The notes below the pieces were generated by a model that saw only the letters and a list, made by a program, of their open reading frames with translations, had not been told where the DNA came from and did not search any database. From Methyloprofundus sedimenti (lineage in GTDB: Bacteria > Pseudomonadota > Gammaproteobacteria > Methylococcales > Methylomonadaceae), in NCBI RefSeq assembly GCF_002072955.1, contig NZ_LPUF01000003.1:496001-560000 (forward strand): a DNA stretch of 64,000 nucleotides, in the 5' to 3' direction. This document shows, piece by piece, positions 9,985-18,987 of this stretch. Made by a program: the position numbers and the translations under genes. Each line of letters opens with the position of its first letter. The first letter of the stretch is position 1.

Positions 9985-11203
9985 AAAGCGAATAAATATT
10001 AAGCTACAGTCTGCTCAGAGAAAAGTAAAGAAGCGTAGTAGTAAGACAGCAAACTATTTAAGAATGCGTATGGCAAAATTGTAATTTTAATTATACCTTG
10101 AAATATGATTACACCTTAAGAAACTAAAACGTCATGATACGGGTAGCAGCCCTTTAGTTTGCATTTTAAAACAGCATACTAAAGATTTGCTCGCTGAAAA
10201 AGCTACCAGTGGAAAATCAAGTTCTTGTAAAAAAAAATTAAAGCGATCTTTGACAGCTGAATTTCCTTTGGTACATCTATTGAGTTTAGGACCATCATTT
10301 TGGTAGATGAACCTATCCTTCAAAAGCTTGGCACGCTAACGACCGAAAATGTTCGGATTCGGGACCTACTCTTCCCTGACATGCAGCTTTACTTCGGCGT
10401 ACTGGACAACTGCCCCCCTACATAGGCGAGTCTGCGGAGCAATAGGACAGTCTCTCCCACACCGATCCGGAAAGTATCTCTGGAGACAGATCAAAGTGCC
10501 CTCGGTGGCATTCCGGCCTGAATCGAGGCATTGAACAAGCAGTGAGTAGCCTTTAGGGGGCAGTCAGAAGGCGTTTTCGTTGGTTTGCGCCTGTTACAAG
10601 GCTTGGTGCTCTCTGCACAGCGCCCGTAAACGCCACTCATTAACGCCAGGGCAATCATAAACCCGGTTGAGGCGTTAACTCAAGGCTCAACAGATATTTG
10701 ATTCGCAAACAGTTGTTTCAATAACAAAGTCGCCGAATCTAATACTAGACTTAAAGATTTCTTCATCGTTATCCATTTATTCGACTCATTAACTTTCTAA
10801 TCTGATTAAATGAATTTTAGTGAAACAGATGAATGGCCCTGCTTAATCATAAACAGTATCAACAAAATATTATCCAATATTGTTGAACTTACCCCGCCTA
10901 TGCATGCATCAATTCAAAATATTTTTTGCAATAAATTCGGAAAAGCAGAATTCTGAGAGACTTGAAATTTAGGCATTGAAGAGTGGTTTAAGTTTATGAA
11001 AGCGATTTGTATATATTTTGAATGGCAGCAGTGTCTCGTAATGTAAAGCTTTACATCGCGAAACGTAATTAGATGATCAGGTGGGATCAAGGTATCAAAC
11101 TTGATGTTTAATATTGAATGGGAAAGCTAACATAATGCCTATCTTGAAGTTTATAAAAAAATCAATCAGACAAACTGCTTATTTAATTGTTATCTGGTCG
11201 AAT
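9985..11203. other. 1.2-kb region without recognised gene, with GC-rich island
   Basis: No convincing coding region in about 1.2 kb. From about 10330 to 10680 the sequence is visibly richer in G and C than its surroundings. Within it ACTGCCCCCCTACATAGGC (about 10409-10427) can pair with GCCTTTAGGGGGCAGT (about 10550-10565), giving a long-range stem, so a structured RNA or a remnant of a transferred element is possible. Small open frames (10132-10323 minus; 10349-10534 plus) match no family I know. It does not show the conserved core of RNase P RNA or tmRNA. Confidence 0.35.
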
Positions 11204-11542
11204 CTAAGTCAATATAAGATAAGCAGCAAAACCGCCCCAGCTTAACAGTAATAAAACCCATGCCAGGTAACTTTGACGATAAATAATTTCTGCATCTAAC
11301 TCATGCTCAGGTTTTTCATCTAGCTGGTTTAACTTACCCGTTACTTTTTTAAGCTTCTTATTAAGCTCTCGTGACCTTTCTTTTTGCTGTTTTTTATACT
11401 GTTCTATGCCCTTCTGAACACCTTGGGCTATAAGCTTAGTCTGTTCTTTTGTTTGCCCTGGCCGTTGTGTAGCATTAGCAATTTTTAAAGCGTCATCATG
11501 AGTTTCAGGGGATGCCTGTTGTTTTTTTGAATATCTGCTCAT
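11204..11542 (-). CDS. Small membrane-anchored protein, DUF2956-like
   Basis: 112 residues. The start MSRYSKKQQASPETHDDALKI and the segment QRPGQTKEQTKLIAQGVQKG resemble the DUF2956 family of gammaproteobacteria. A charged helical middle (residues 45-75, Lys/Glu rich, coiled-coil-like) precedes one C-terminal transmembrane helix (YLAWVLLLLSWGGFAAYLIL), so it should be an inner-membrane protein with a cytoplasmic N-terminus. Function unknown. It stands alone, before the tRNA cluster. Confidence 0.7.
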   Translation of the reverse strand: MSRYSKKQQASPETHDDALKIANATQRPGQTKEQTKLIAQGVQKGIEQYKKQQKERSRELNKKLKKVTGKLNQLDEKPEHELDAEIIYRQSYLAWVLLLLSWGGFAAYLILT

Positions 11543-11855
11543 TATGATTATGGGTTACACATATAACATTTTTATAGAATGGCTTGATGACGTACCCGTT
11601 TGACAAGCCCGCAATGAAATCTATCAATTCCTTGAAAAATAAGGTAGTTAGAAAAAATAAGTTCAACCCACCCCATACAAACTCTTAAAATAAAAGTGTT
11701 AAGATAATTTGACGCGATAATTAGGACGTAATCACTATTATACCGAATGCGCCAAATACTTTACTATCAGGTATTTTACGCTAAGCCGTTTATCAATATG
11801 TAATTTTTTTGATTAACCCTGGATAGGGTTGAAGATAATATGACTGAAATAAACA

Positions 11856-11930
11856 TGGAGCGGGAAACGAGGCTCGAACTCGCGACCCCAACCTTGGCAA
11901 GGTTGTGCTCTACCACTGAGCTATTCCCGC
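11856..11930 (-). tRNA. tRNA-Gly (GCC), copy 2
   Basis: Read on the minus strand it begins GCGGGAATAGCTCAGTGGTA and ends with TTCCCGCTCCA, with anticodon GCC in the loop CTTGCCAAG and the T-arm GTTCGAGCC. The seven-base acceptor stem pairs fully and CCA is encoded. It is identical, base for base, to the copy at 12081-12155. Confidence 0.96.
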
Positions 11931-11957
11931 TTCTTGTATGTCTTGTGTGAATATTTT

Positions 11958-12031
11958 TGGAGGCTGCGGCCGGAATCGAACCGGCGTAGATGGCTTTGCA
12001 GGCCACTGCATAACCACTTTGCTACGCAGCC
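11958..12031 (-). tRNA. tRNA-Cys (GCA)
   Basis: On the minus strand it starts GGCTGCGTAGCAAAGTGGTT, has anticodon GCA in CTGCAAA, T-arm GGTTCGATTCC and an encoded CCA after CGCAGCCT. Acceptor stem GGCTGCG pairs with CGCAGCC. Sits between two identical tRNA-Gly genes, all three in the same direction. Confidence 0.95.
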
Positions 12032-12045
12032 TTAAAATCGAAATA

Positions 12046-12072
12046 AAAAAGCCGCGTTACTCGCGGCTTTTT
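12046..12072. terminator. Hairpin between tRNA-Gly and tRNA-Cys
   Basis: AAAAAGCCGCG and CGCGGCTTTTT form an 11-bp stem with a short loop and T runs on both sides, a classic bidirectional intrinsic terminator shape. It lies between the first tRNA-Gly and tRNA-Cys, so the upstream tRNA may be a separate transcript. Confidence 0.8.
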
Positions 12073-12080
12073 AATTCTTT

Positions 12081-12155
12081 TGGAGCGGGAAACGAGGCTC
12101 GAACTCGCGACCCCAACCTTGGCAAGGTTGTGCTCTACCACTGAGCTATTCCCGC
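12081..12155 (-). tRNA. tRNA-Gly (GCC), copy 1
   Basis: Same sequence as 11856-11930: acceptor stem GCGGGAA/TTCCCGC, anticodon GCC, T-arm GTTCGAGCC, encoded CCA. It is the upstream member of the Gly-Cys-Gly cluster on the minus strand. Confidence 0.96.
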
Positions 12156-12213
12156 TCTGATTGAATTGCTTATTATAGCGATATTATTGATCCTGTCAAT
12201 ATCCCCTAATAAA

Positions 12214-12780
12214 TTATTTCAAGTTTGTAGTCAATGTCCAGCCTTTAACGCCTTTACGACAATCACCCACTTCGTCCAATATCTCTATTTGAGCAAAAAG
12301 ATTTTTCTTGCCAAAAGCTTCCTGAAAGCTTGTGATAGTAGCTCGAGTCCCTGTTGGTGCATTACAAACTACATCTTCACTTTCACTATCAAATGCAGCC
12401 ATTTGCCCAGGTATTTTCAAAATCTTTAATGTTATACCAGAATCAGGCAATGCATTAGCCGCCTGCAGGGTATATGTCTGGCCAACCGCGTGAGCTATTT
12501 GTGGTGCTTGCAACTTTTTAGAATCGCCACCTGAAAAGAGAAATATGCCAGCAACTATTACGATGGCGGCAATACCTCCAAAAAATACTTTTGGGTTTTC
12601 ATCTTTAAATTTCATTAAAGGAGGTTTTGCTTTTTCTACAGCATCCTCTACTGCATCCTCTACTGCATCCTCTACAGCATCTACTGCTTCTTCAACAGCA
12701 TCCTCTATAGCGTCTACTGCTTTTTCAGCATTTTCCTTTATACTTTCTATTTCATCTTCAGTCGATTTGTATTCACTCAT
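12214..12780 (-). CDS. Single-pass membrane protein with Ala/Glu/Asp/Val repeat, unknown function
   Basis: 188 residues, not recognised. Residues 1-50 are acidic and helical with an imperfect tetrapeptide repeat (VEDAVEDAVEDAVE). One transmembrane helix spans about 65-83 (VFFGGIAAIVIVAGIFLFSG). A ~100-residue outer domain follows with two cysteines (DVVCNAP and GDCRKG) that could form a disulfide. The coding DNA has three near-perfect 12-bp tandem repeats (12641-12676), so repeat number may vary between strains. The start is supported by GAGGAG upstream of the ATG. Confidence 0.7.
   Translation of the reverse strand: MSEYKSTEDEIESIKENAEKAVDAIEDAVEEAVDAVEDAVEDAVEDAVEKAKPPLMKFKDENPKVFFGGIAAIVIVAGIFLFSGGDSKKLQAPQIAHAVGQTYTLQAANALPDSGITLKILKIPGQMAAFDSESEDVVCNAPTGTRATITSFQEAFGKKNLFAQIEILDEVGDCRKGVKGWTLTTNLK
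12641..12676. repeat. 12-bp tandem repeat inside the gene at 12214-12780
   Basis: Three head-to-tail copies of GCATCCTCTACT (the last ends in A), continued by degenerate copies. They encode the acidic VEDA repeat, keep frame if a copy is gained or lost, and are a plausible site for replication slippage. Confidence 0.9.
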
Positions 12781-12894
12781 GGGTGACTCCTCATTATCTA
12801 AATAGTTATTTTTATTATTTATCTAGTTGTTTTTCTGTCAACTAAATGAATTTATTATACGCATGCAAAACCAGCTGCTTATTATACTTTAAAA

Positions 12895-13695
12895 TTAACG
12901 CCCTTTCCCTTTCATCATTCCTTTGGAGGGATTATAACCTATCATAGCAAGTATAAAAAATAGCGCAAATGCAACTGCTGTATAAACAAAAGCTTGTTGG
13001 TTGTATTGAGCATACATTGCAAAGCGAAGAAACTCAACTGCTTGAGAAAAAGGATTATATTCTGCTAATTTATACAGCCATGCACTGGATTCCTGTAACT
13101 TCCATAAGGGATATAAAGCAGTTGACATAAAAAACATAGGGAAAATAACAAAATTCATAACCCCGGCAAAATTTTCCAGTTGCTTAATAAATGATGACAA
13201 CAATAAGCCTAATGCACCCAACATTAACCCTGAGAGCATCAGGGCAGGAAGTAACCACAAATAGCCTTCTAAAGGTGCCTGAATCTGATAAAACCAGGCA
13301 ATTGCCAAAAACACATAGACTTGCAGTATTGAAACAAAAACACCTGCCAGTAATTTTGACAGTAACAAGTACCAGCGTGGCAAAGGACTGACTAATAATA
13401 TACGCATACTCCCCATTTCCCGGTCATAAACCATAGACAAGGAGCTTTGCATACCATTGAATAGCTGGATCATACCGATTAAGCCCGGAGTAATATACAC
13501 TTCATAGAGTATATAAGTCTCATAAGGTGGAATAATGGCAATGCCTAATGCCGCTCTAAAACCTGCTGCGAAGACAAATAACCAGATTAATGGCCGAACT
13601 AATGCGGATAAAAACCGTTCTTTTTGTTTTACAAAACGCAATAACTCGCGAAATACAATACCCCAGAGGGCAAACCAGTAATGAAATATGCGCAT
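12895..13695 (-). CDS. ABC transporter permease of the PQQ-alcohol-dehydrogenase-linked set (PedC-like)
   Basis: 266-residue ABC-2 type permease with six predicted membrane helices, a match in type to the permeases found beside PQQ-dependent alcohol dehydrogenases (PedC family). A family-like feature is MVYDREMGSMRILLVSPLPRWYLL in the cytoplasmic loop. It should form the membrane channel for the ATPase encoded just upstream, whose stop overlaps this ATG by one base (TGATG). Together with the next three genes it makes a compact minus-strand operon. The substrate is not known. Confidence 0.85.
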   Translation of the reverse strand: MRIFHYWFALWGIVFRELLRFVKQKERFLSALVRPLIWLFVFAAGFRAALGIAIIPPYETYILYEVYITPGLIGMIQLFNGMQSSLSMVYDREMGSMRILLVSPLPRWYLLLSKLLAGVFVSILQVYVFLAIAWFYQIQAPLEGYLWLLPALMLSGLMLGALGLLLSSFIKQLENFAGVMNFVIFPMFFMSTALYPLWKLQESSAWLYKLAEYNPFSQAVEFLRFAMYAQYNQQAFVYTAVAFALFFILAMIGYNPSKGMMKGKGR

Positions 13696-14432
13696 CAGCC
13701 TTTTCCCAGAGTTAATTTAAAAAAAGCATCATTAATATTATCCGTTTGTGTCTGCTGAATAATATCTTTCACAGCACCCTCAGCTTTTACAGCGCCCTGA
13801 TGAATAAGCACTACTTTATCAGAAGCATAGATTTCATCCATTAGATGTGTTGCCCAGAGCACTGCCAAGTCGCCATCCTGTGCGAGTTGGTGCACATGCT
13901 TAACAATCGCATGCCTGCTCGGCGCATCTAGTCCTACCGTGGGCTCGTCCAGTAACAACACACCAGGCTTATGCATTAAAGCGCGAGCTATCTCGACACG
14001 CCGTCTGTGTCCACCATTCAGCTGTCGCACGACTTCTTTGCGGCGTTCGTACATGCCCAGCCGCTCTAATTGTTCCTGTATACCCAGATTGGCCTTTTTT
14101 CTACTCATCCCCTGCAAAGCAGCATGATAACGCAAATTTTGCTGTACGCTTAAATCAAGATCCAGAGTTGTTTGCTGAAATACGACACCTAGCTGTGCCA
14201 ATGCTTTTAGTGGTTGCTTGTGAATATTAAAACCCGCTAAATGAATATCACCCTGCTTATGTGCGTACAAACGGGTAATCAGGGAAAAAAGCGTACTTTT
14301 CCCCGCCCCATTCGGACCCAGCAAAATACAACACTGCCCTGCTGCAACGGTGAAAGTCAAATCGTGCAGAACATGTTTATTGCCATAGGAAAAATTTAAA
14401 TTCGTTATTTCTAATGCTAATTTTTCAGCCAT
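13695..14432 (-). CDS. ABC transporter ATP-binding protein of the PQQ-linked set
   Basis: ABC ATPase with Walker A (GPNGAGKST), a Q-loop, a signature region of QLNGGHRRRVEIARAL, Walker B (VLLLDEPTVGLD) and the H-loop (ATHLMDE). The signature is LNGGHRR, not the usual LSGGQ, which fits the PQQ-associated ATPase subfamily. The frame is open from 14474, but the ATG at 14432 is preferred because AGGA stands six bases before it and the next residues (MAEKLALEITNLNFSYG) begin the domain. Overlaps the permease gene by one base. Confidence 0.87.
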   Translation of the reverse strand: MAEKLALEITNLNFSYGNKHVLHDLTFTVAAGQCCILLGPNGAGKSTLFSLITRLYAHKQGDIHLAGFNIHKQPLKALAQLGVVFQQTTLDLDLSVQQNLRYHAALQGMSRKKANLGIQEQLERLGMYERRKEVVRQLNGGHRRRVEIARALMHKPGVLLLDEPTVGLDAPSRHAIVKHVHQLAQDGDLAVLWATHLMDEIYASDKVVLIHQGAVKAEGAVKDIIQQTQTDNINDAFFKLTLGKG

Positions 14433-14521
14433 TATTATCCTGATAATATATAAGTCGATTTGTCCGGATGCCATACAACATGTCGAACAGGGTGACTAAA
14501 GTCCACTCTACAGACGATTAA

Positions 14522-15484
14522 TCAAGGCTTAACTGCCAGCCCCCACGGATAACGCCCTACCGCTATGGATTTGGTTACTTTATGATTGTCTAAATCAATA
14601 ATTGAAATATCATGACTCACGCCATTGGTGGTATATAAACGTGTCTGTTCAGGTGAGAAAGCCAGATTCCAGACTCGTGCACCGACTAATAAATACTTTT
14701 CCACCTCATACGTTTGGGCATTAACAACAGCTACGCGATTAGCAGGGCCCAATGCAACATATGCCCATTGCCGCTTTTTATCAACGACGACACCCACAGG
14801 CTGGATTTTTTCTTTACCTAATCCAGGCACTGCAAAATGTATTCGCTGGCTAATTTCTTTAGTCGCAACATCGATAATCATCAAGGTTCCATCAATTTCA
14901 GAAGTCACCCATAATTGCTGCCCATCCGCAGTAAAACTTAACGCCCTGGGCCGCGGATCGACCAGCGTATTCGCTTTGATTGTATAGGTTTTGGCATCAA
15001 TCCAGTGCACCATATTAGTGGTTTCCGACGCACTCACTATCCATTGATTATCCGGACTAACGGCAATACCTTCAGGCTCAACACCTACACCGATTGCATG
15101 TATCGCCTGTCTGCTAAGCAAATCTATCACCGTGACCTGATTATCATCTTCATTAGAGACATACATGCGTGTGCCTGTCGAATTGATAGCAAAGGTTTCC
15201 GGGTCTTCACCGGAAGGCAGTCTGTTTTTAACTACTAGTGTATTGGCATCAATCTCAAGTACAGTGTCATCATCGCTAGTGGCAATATACAAAGTCTGTG
15301 CATCAGGACTTAATTGTATGCCCCGCGGCCTTTGTCCTATACTGACAGTCTTGATAAGTTTACCTGCAACTGGATCAACAACTGCGATAGCATTATCTTT
15401 TTCCAGACTGACAAACACTGTTTCTGCGCTACTTACTACTGAAAATAACAAAAGCCCTGTGCTGATTAATACTTTAGTATGCAT
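14522..15484 (-). CDS. Secreted YVTN-type beta-propeller protein of the PQQ-linked set
   Basis: About 320 residues. A signal peptide (MHTKVLISTGLLLFSVVSSAE) is followed by about seven blades of the YVTN/beta-propeller repeat (RPRGIQLSPDAQTLYIATSDDDTV, EGIAVSPDNQWIVSASE and similar). This matches the propeller protein found with the PQQ-associated ABC exporter. The start at 15484 is preferred over an ATG at 15502, which lies inside the upstream gene, because AGGAATAAAT precedes it. Likely periplasmic; its binding partner is unknown. Confidence 0.85.
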   Translation of the reverse strand: MHTKVLISTGLLLFSVVSSAETVFVSLEKDNAIAVVDPVAGKLIKTVSIGQRPRGIQLSPDAQTLYIATSDDDTVLEIDANTLVVKNRLPSGEDPETFAINSTGTRMYVSNEDDNQVTVIDLLSRQAIHAIGVGVEPEGIAVSPDNQWIVSASETTNMVHWIDAKTYTIKANTLVDPRPRALSFTADGQQLWVTSEIDGTLMIIDVATKEISQRIHFAVPGLGKEKIQPVGVVVDKKRQWAYVALGPANRVAVVNAQTYEVEKYLLVGARVWNLAFSPEQTRLYTTNGVSHDISIIDLDNHKVTKSIAVGRYPWGLAVKP

Positions 15485-15492
15485 ATTTATTC

Positions 15493-16662
15493 CTATTGGC
15501 ATTGTGTTTCTGGCTGATCATAACCTAAGGTATCTAATTCATTATGCGGATGCAAAAAACCCTCTAACGGTGCAGTAATCACTAATGAGGTTGGTGCAGC
15601 TAGTAAAACGGGCTGACGTAATTGTCCATTCCAGCTTCTAAAGCTAAGCGGCTTGCCTTTATAGCCTTGCAATTTAAAGCGATCACTTAATAAATAGGCT
15701 TTTACTGCTACAGCATCTACTGCCCGGGTACGGGTGACTGCTTCTCCGATGGCTCGAGCAGCTAAATAAGCGGCGTAATCCTGTTCCTGCATAGACCGGT
15801 TGGCCAAAGTTTTAAAACGATTTTGAATTTGTACTGCGCCCCATTGCTCGTGGGTACGATGCCATGCCGTTGCCACTAAACCCTGTGTGCCGATTACTGG
15901 CCTGGGCAACCAACTACGGTAGCTGATATATTCACCGAACAAGCCCTGTTCATCAGCAACTACCAAGACATCATAATCATCCACCTGAGTAAATACCGGA
16001 ATATCTGACTGCGCGGTACGTCTTGCATCATAGCTATGAAGCCATTTTTTCTCAGCAATGATTTTCATGCCAAAGCGTTTAGCCGAACGCTTAATTGCCT
16101 GTGCATACAAGGCATCTTCAGCAGTATTTCCAGTCACTAGAAACCATCGATTCCAGCGCTTTTTCAACATATACTGTGCTAATGCATCTGCACGCATAGC
16201 GCGGCTGGGCAATATATGCAATACATTGCTTAGGCATTGATTATGCCGAAAAGCATCGGTGCGTGTCGCTACATCAAAAAGTAATGCCTGATTATTATTG
16301 AGTTGATTTATTTGCAGCAACTTCTCTGCCGGTAAATTCACAATAATAAGTTGTACGCCTTGCTTGAGTATTTCAGCAAATGCCTGTTTAACATCACCAT
16401 CAACAGGCACTATAACTTGTTCTAATAAATAGTTCTGAGCAGTAAACTGACCGGTGGTGTTATTATCTTTTAGACCTAACAACGCACCTTGCAAACCCTT
16501 ATCCGTAATAAAAGGCTCAAGATTAGACAAAGCTGACGGTACTTGTATTTCTTGTGTGAGATAGGCAATCTTGATTTCTTGCTGCTCACTCGCAATCAGC
16601 TTGTTACTGCATACCAGTGACAATAAAAGTAGATAAAATAGTAATAATCGGACAGTGAGCAT
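15493..16662 (-). CDS. Periplasmic substrate-binding protein (branched-chain type) of the PQQ-linked ABC set
   Basis: 389 residues with an N-terminal signal peptide (MLTVRLLLFYLLLLSLVCSN) and the two-lobed periplasmic-binding fold of the type named for PQQ-associated ABC transporters (motif-like stretches VTGNTAEDALYAQAIKRSAKRFG and DDYDVLVVADEQGLFGEY). First gene of the minus-strand operon; the propeller, ATPase and permease follow. Its ligand cannot be read from sequence. No alcohol dehydrogenase gene lies beside it here, although xoxF is about 9 kb away. Confidence 0.85.
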   Translation of the reverse strand: MLTVRLLLFYLLLLSLVCSNKLIASEQQEIKIAYLTQEIQVPSALSNLEPFITDKGLQGALLGLKDNNTTGQFTAQNYLLEQVIVPVDGDVKQAFAEILKQGVQLIIVNLPAEKLLQINQLNNNQALLFDVATRTDAFRHNQCLSNVLHILPSRAMRADALAQYMLKKRWNRWFLVTGNTAEDALYAQAIKRSAKRFGMKIIAEKKWLHSYDARRTAQSDIPVFTQVDDYDVLVVADEQGLFGEYISYRSWLPRPVIGTQGLVATAWHRTHEQWGAVQIQNRFKTLANRSMQEQDYAAYLAARAIGEAVTRTRAVDAVAVKAYLLSDRFKLQGYKGKPLSFRSWNGQLRQPVLLAAPTSLVITAPLEGFLHPHNELDTLGYDQPETQCQ

Positions 16663-16782
16663 TTTTATTAATTATTCGAGTTAATCAATTCAGGAGTGTG
16701 TAGTTTATATATCAATAAGTATTTTTATTATATATTAGAAGCGATAAATTCCCTTGTGTAATTCTGCTTTCGGTGTCAAACC

Positions 16783-17610
16783 ATGCCCTTTTTAAGTCAA
16801 ATTTTTATTTACCCCATTAAATCTCTTGCAGGTATCCAGCTAGACCAGTGGGAAGTCACCCGGAGCGGACTAAAATACGATAGAAAATGGATGCTGGTCG
16901 ATGAACAGCAGCAGTTTTTATCTCAACGCCGCCTGCCTAAAATGGCTTTGATAAAAACCCGGATTATAGATCAGCAACTTGTTGTTTCTGCGCCTGATCA
17001 GACTGACTTAAAACTCGGGCTTGAACCGCCTGTAACAGATACGATACAGGAAGTAACAATCTGGCATGATCAGTGTGCAGCTCAAAAAATTAATCAACAG
17101 GCAAGTCAGTGGTTTAGTGATTTTCTAAAATTCCCTTGTTCGCTTGTCTATCAACCGAATGAAAATATTCGTACAGTTGATCAGAAATACGCGCTGGCAA
17201 ATGATCAGACCTCTTTTAGCGATGGCTTTCCTTTTCTGATTGTTGCTGCGGCATCTTTGGAATTATTAAATCAGCAAATGAATTTAACACTTTCAATGCG
17301 CCGTTTTCGTCCTAATCTGGTGATTAGCGATTGCACTGCTTATGCTGAAGATATCTGGCGCAAAATCAGTATAGGCGAGATTTCTTTCAGATTACCTAAA
17401 CCCTGCTCACGCTGCTCTGTGCCCCAGATTGACCCTGATACAGCGCTTACCGGCAAAGAGCCGCTACAAACTCTGGCACGTACCCGAAAATGGGATAATC
17501 AGGTTTTTTTTGGGCAAAATGCATTACATGATAATCCGGGCATTTTACATACGGGAGATCAGGTTATTATTAATGCAACCGGGCCGGCTCAGCCGCCGTT
17601 AGAGCATTAA
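16783..17610 (+). CDS. MOSC domain-containing protein (YcbX-like, without ferredoxin domain)
   Basis: 275 residues: an N-terminal MOSC_N beta-barrel (IFIYPIKSLAGIQLDQWEV) and a C-terminal MOSC domain (RRFRPNLVISDCTAYAEDIWRKISIG, then RCSVPQIDPDTAL). MOSC proteins bind a molybdenum cofactor through a conserved cysteine and act in sulfur or N-hydroxylated-compound reduction; the Cys of PCSRCSVPQ is the candidate ligand. Unlike E. coli YcbX there is no C-terminal 2Fe-2S domain, so an external electron donor is likely. Divergent to the PQQ-linked operon. Confidence 0.88.
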   Translation: MPFLSQIFIYPIKSLAGIQLDQWEVTRSGLKYDRKWMLVDEQQQFLSQRRLPKMALIKTRIIDQQLVVSAPDQTDLKLGLEPPVTDTIQEVTIWHDQCAAQKINQQASQWFSDFLKFPCSLVYQPNENIRTVDQKYALANDQTSFSDGFPFLIVAAASLELLNQQMNLTLSMRRFRPNLVISDCTAYAEDIWRKISIGEISFRLPKPCSRCSVPQIDPDTALTGKEPLQTLARTRKWDNQVFFGQNALHDNPGILHTGDQVIINATGPAQPPLEH

Positions 17611-17696
17611 TAATTGCGGCTTGCAGGAGGCGCCCCCAAAAGCACCGCCCTGTGAGTTGCAAAAGGTATCAGCCATACCGAGTTATCACTCAATAC

Positions 17697-18887
17697 TTAA
17701 AAATGATAACTTAATTGAAATCTGAAATGGCTATCATTGCGAAACATATACGCGCGGTCACCAGGTGATGCACCATTAAAAAGACGCGCTTCAACTTCTA
17801 ATGTGAAACTATCAAAAAAACGCCGGCTGGCTTCAATATTATAAAATTGCGCATACGTATTACTGTCTACAATCACACCTGCCAGAATCTGCGAATCTTG
17901 CGCATCATTTAAAGCAAAACGTATTCCGGTAAAAAAATCATCCTGAAAAGCTGTCGGTGCAAAATAGCCGCGACTATCATAGAGATACTCTGCCAGTAAT
18001 CCGATATCCAGCCCGGTCTCACCGATATTAAAAAAGGTATATTCTAACCCTGCCACCGTTGCAAATGTTGTATCAATCTCACTCACGCGTACAAACATTT
18101 CCAGCTTTAATAGCCAGCTTTCGATCGTTGCCTGTACATCCAGCCCGGTTTGATTGATGTTCTGATAATAAGGTATGATCGAGACCTGCCCTGCTGCATC
18201 TTGTTCCAGCAGAAAAACCGGATCACGACTGGTACCATAAAAATTAGATAAACCGATATCCCAGTCGCCGATAGAATGTGACCAGCGTATCGCATAGGCC
18301 ATTTGCCTCTCAAAGCCATTTTTATCAAATTTCGCCTGACTACCCTCTACTGCGGGTTGGCTTCTTGGCCTTCCTTCCACGCCTTTAAATTGCATTTCCC
18401 GGAAACCCGGCAATAAAAACAAATCGATGGTTCCCCAATCCTGGATCCAGGCAAAATTAATCATTGGCTGCCCAAGCTTTTCTTCACCATCAATATTTTC
18501 CACCATATCGCGCTGATTAATGATATTAACCAGATGAACTGACTCAGTAACACCCCAAAAAACTTTGCGAATTCCCAGGCGTAACTCCCAGGTTTCCGCC
18601 GCTTTCACCCAGGTCAGTTCACGTATATCAAAATAGGTGCTATTACTGTCATATTGAGTGCCCCGGAAATAAGGCACAAAAGCAAATATCTGATTGCCAT
18701 TATCCCACTCATGATAGAGTTCAGCTTCTATGACGCCCGACAGGTAGTTCATGTATTGCCGGGAATCCAGGGGCTGATCATAAAAGACCGTATCTTCGAT
18801 CCCGACATAGCCTGATAGCTCCCAGGCACTAAGTGGCTTAATCCATAGCAGACATAAAACCAGCCAATAGCATTGCTTATTTTGCAC
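17697..18887 (-). CDS. Outer-membrane beta-barrel protein
   Basis: 396 residues beginning with a signal peptide (MQNKQCYWLVLCLLWIKPLSA) and ending in SHFRFQLSYHF, the aromatic terminal strand typical of outer-membrane proteins. Alternating hydrophobic residues through the body suggest a porin-like barrel (DUF1302-type). It lies downstream of the LolA-like and RND genes on the same strand and could be the outer-membrane component of that system. Family assignment is tentative. Confidence 0.7.
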   Translation of the reverse strand: MQNKQCYWLVLCLLWIKPLSAWELSGYVGIEDTVFYDQPLDSRQYMNYLSGVIEAELYHEWDNGNQIFAFVPYFRGTQYDSNSTYFDIRELTWVKAAETWELRLGIRKVFWGVTESVHLVNIINQRDMVENIDGEEKLGQPMINFAWIQDWGTIDLFLLPGFREMQFKGVEGRPRSQPAVEGSQAKFDKNGFERQMAYAIRWSHSIGDWDIGLSNFYGTSRDPVFLLEQDAAGQVSIIPYYQNINQTGLDVQATIESWLLKLEMFVRVSEIDTTFATVAGLEYTFFNIGETGLDIGLLAEYLYDSRGYFAPTAFQDDFFTGIRFALNDAQDSQILAGVIVDSNTYAQFYNIEASRRFFDSFTLEVEARLFNGASPGDRAYMFRNDSHFRFQLSYHF

Positions 18888-18987
18888 TAAACATCTCTTG
18901 AACTGTTATTCTCTATGGACAATTAGAATGTCGTGCAAGATTCTTTGCCAGGCAAAAGAATCCTACACAACTTACGCTGTTTAAATA

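Noticed and set aside
9985-11203. Small frames at 10132-10323 and 10349-10534 as genes
   Set aside because: No family match, no clear ribosome sites and no agreement with neighbouring composition; kept only as a region note.
11776-12144. Frames of 68-76 residues over the tRNA cluster
   Set aside because: They read through tRNA-Gly and tRNA-Cys genes, so they are not real.
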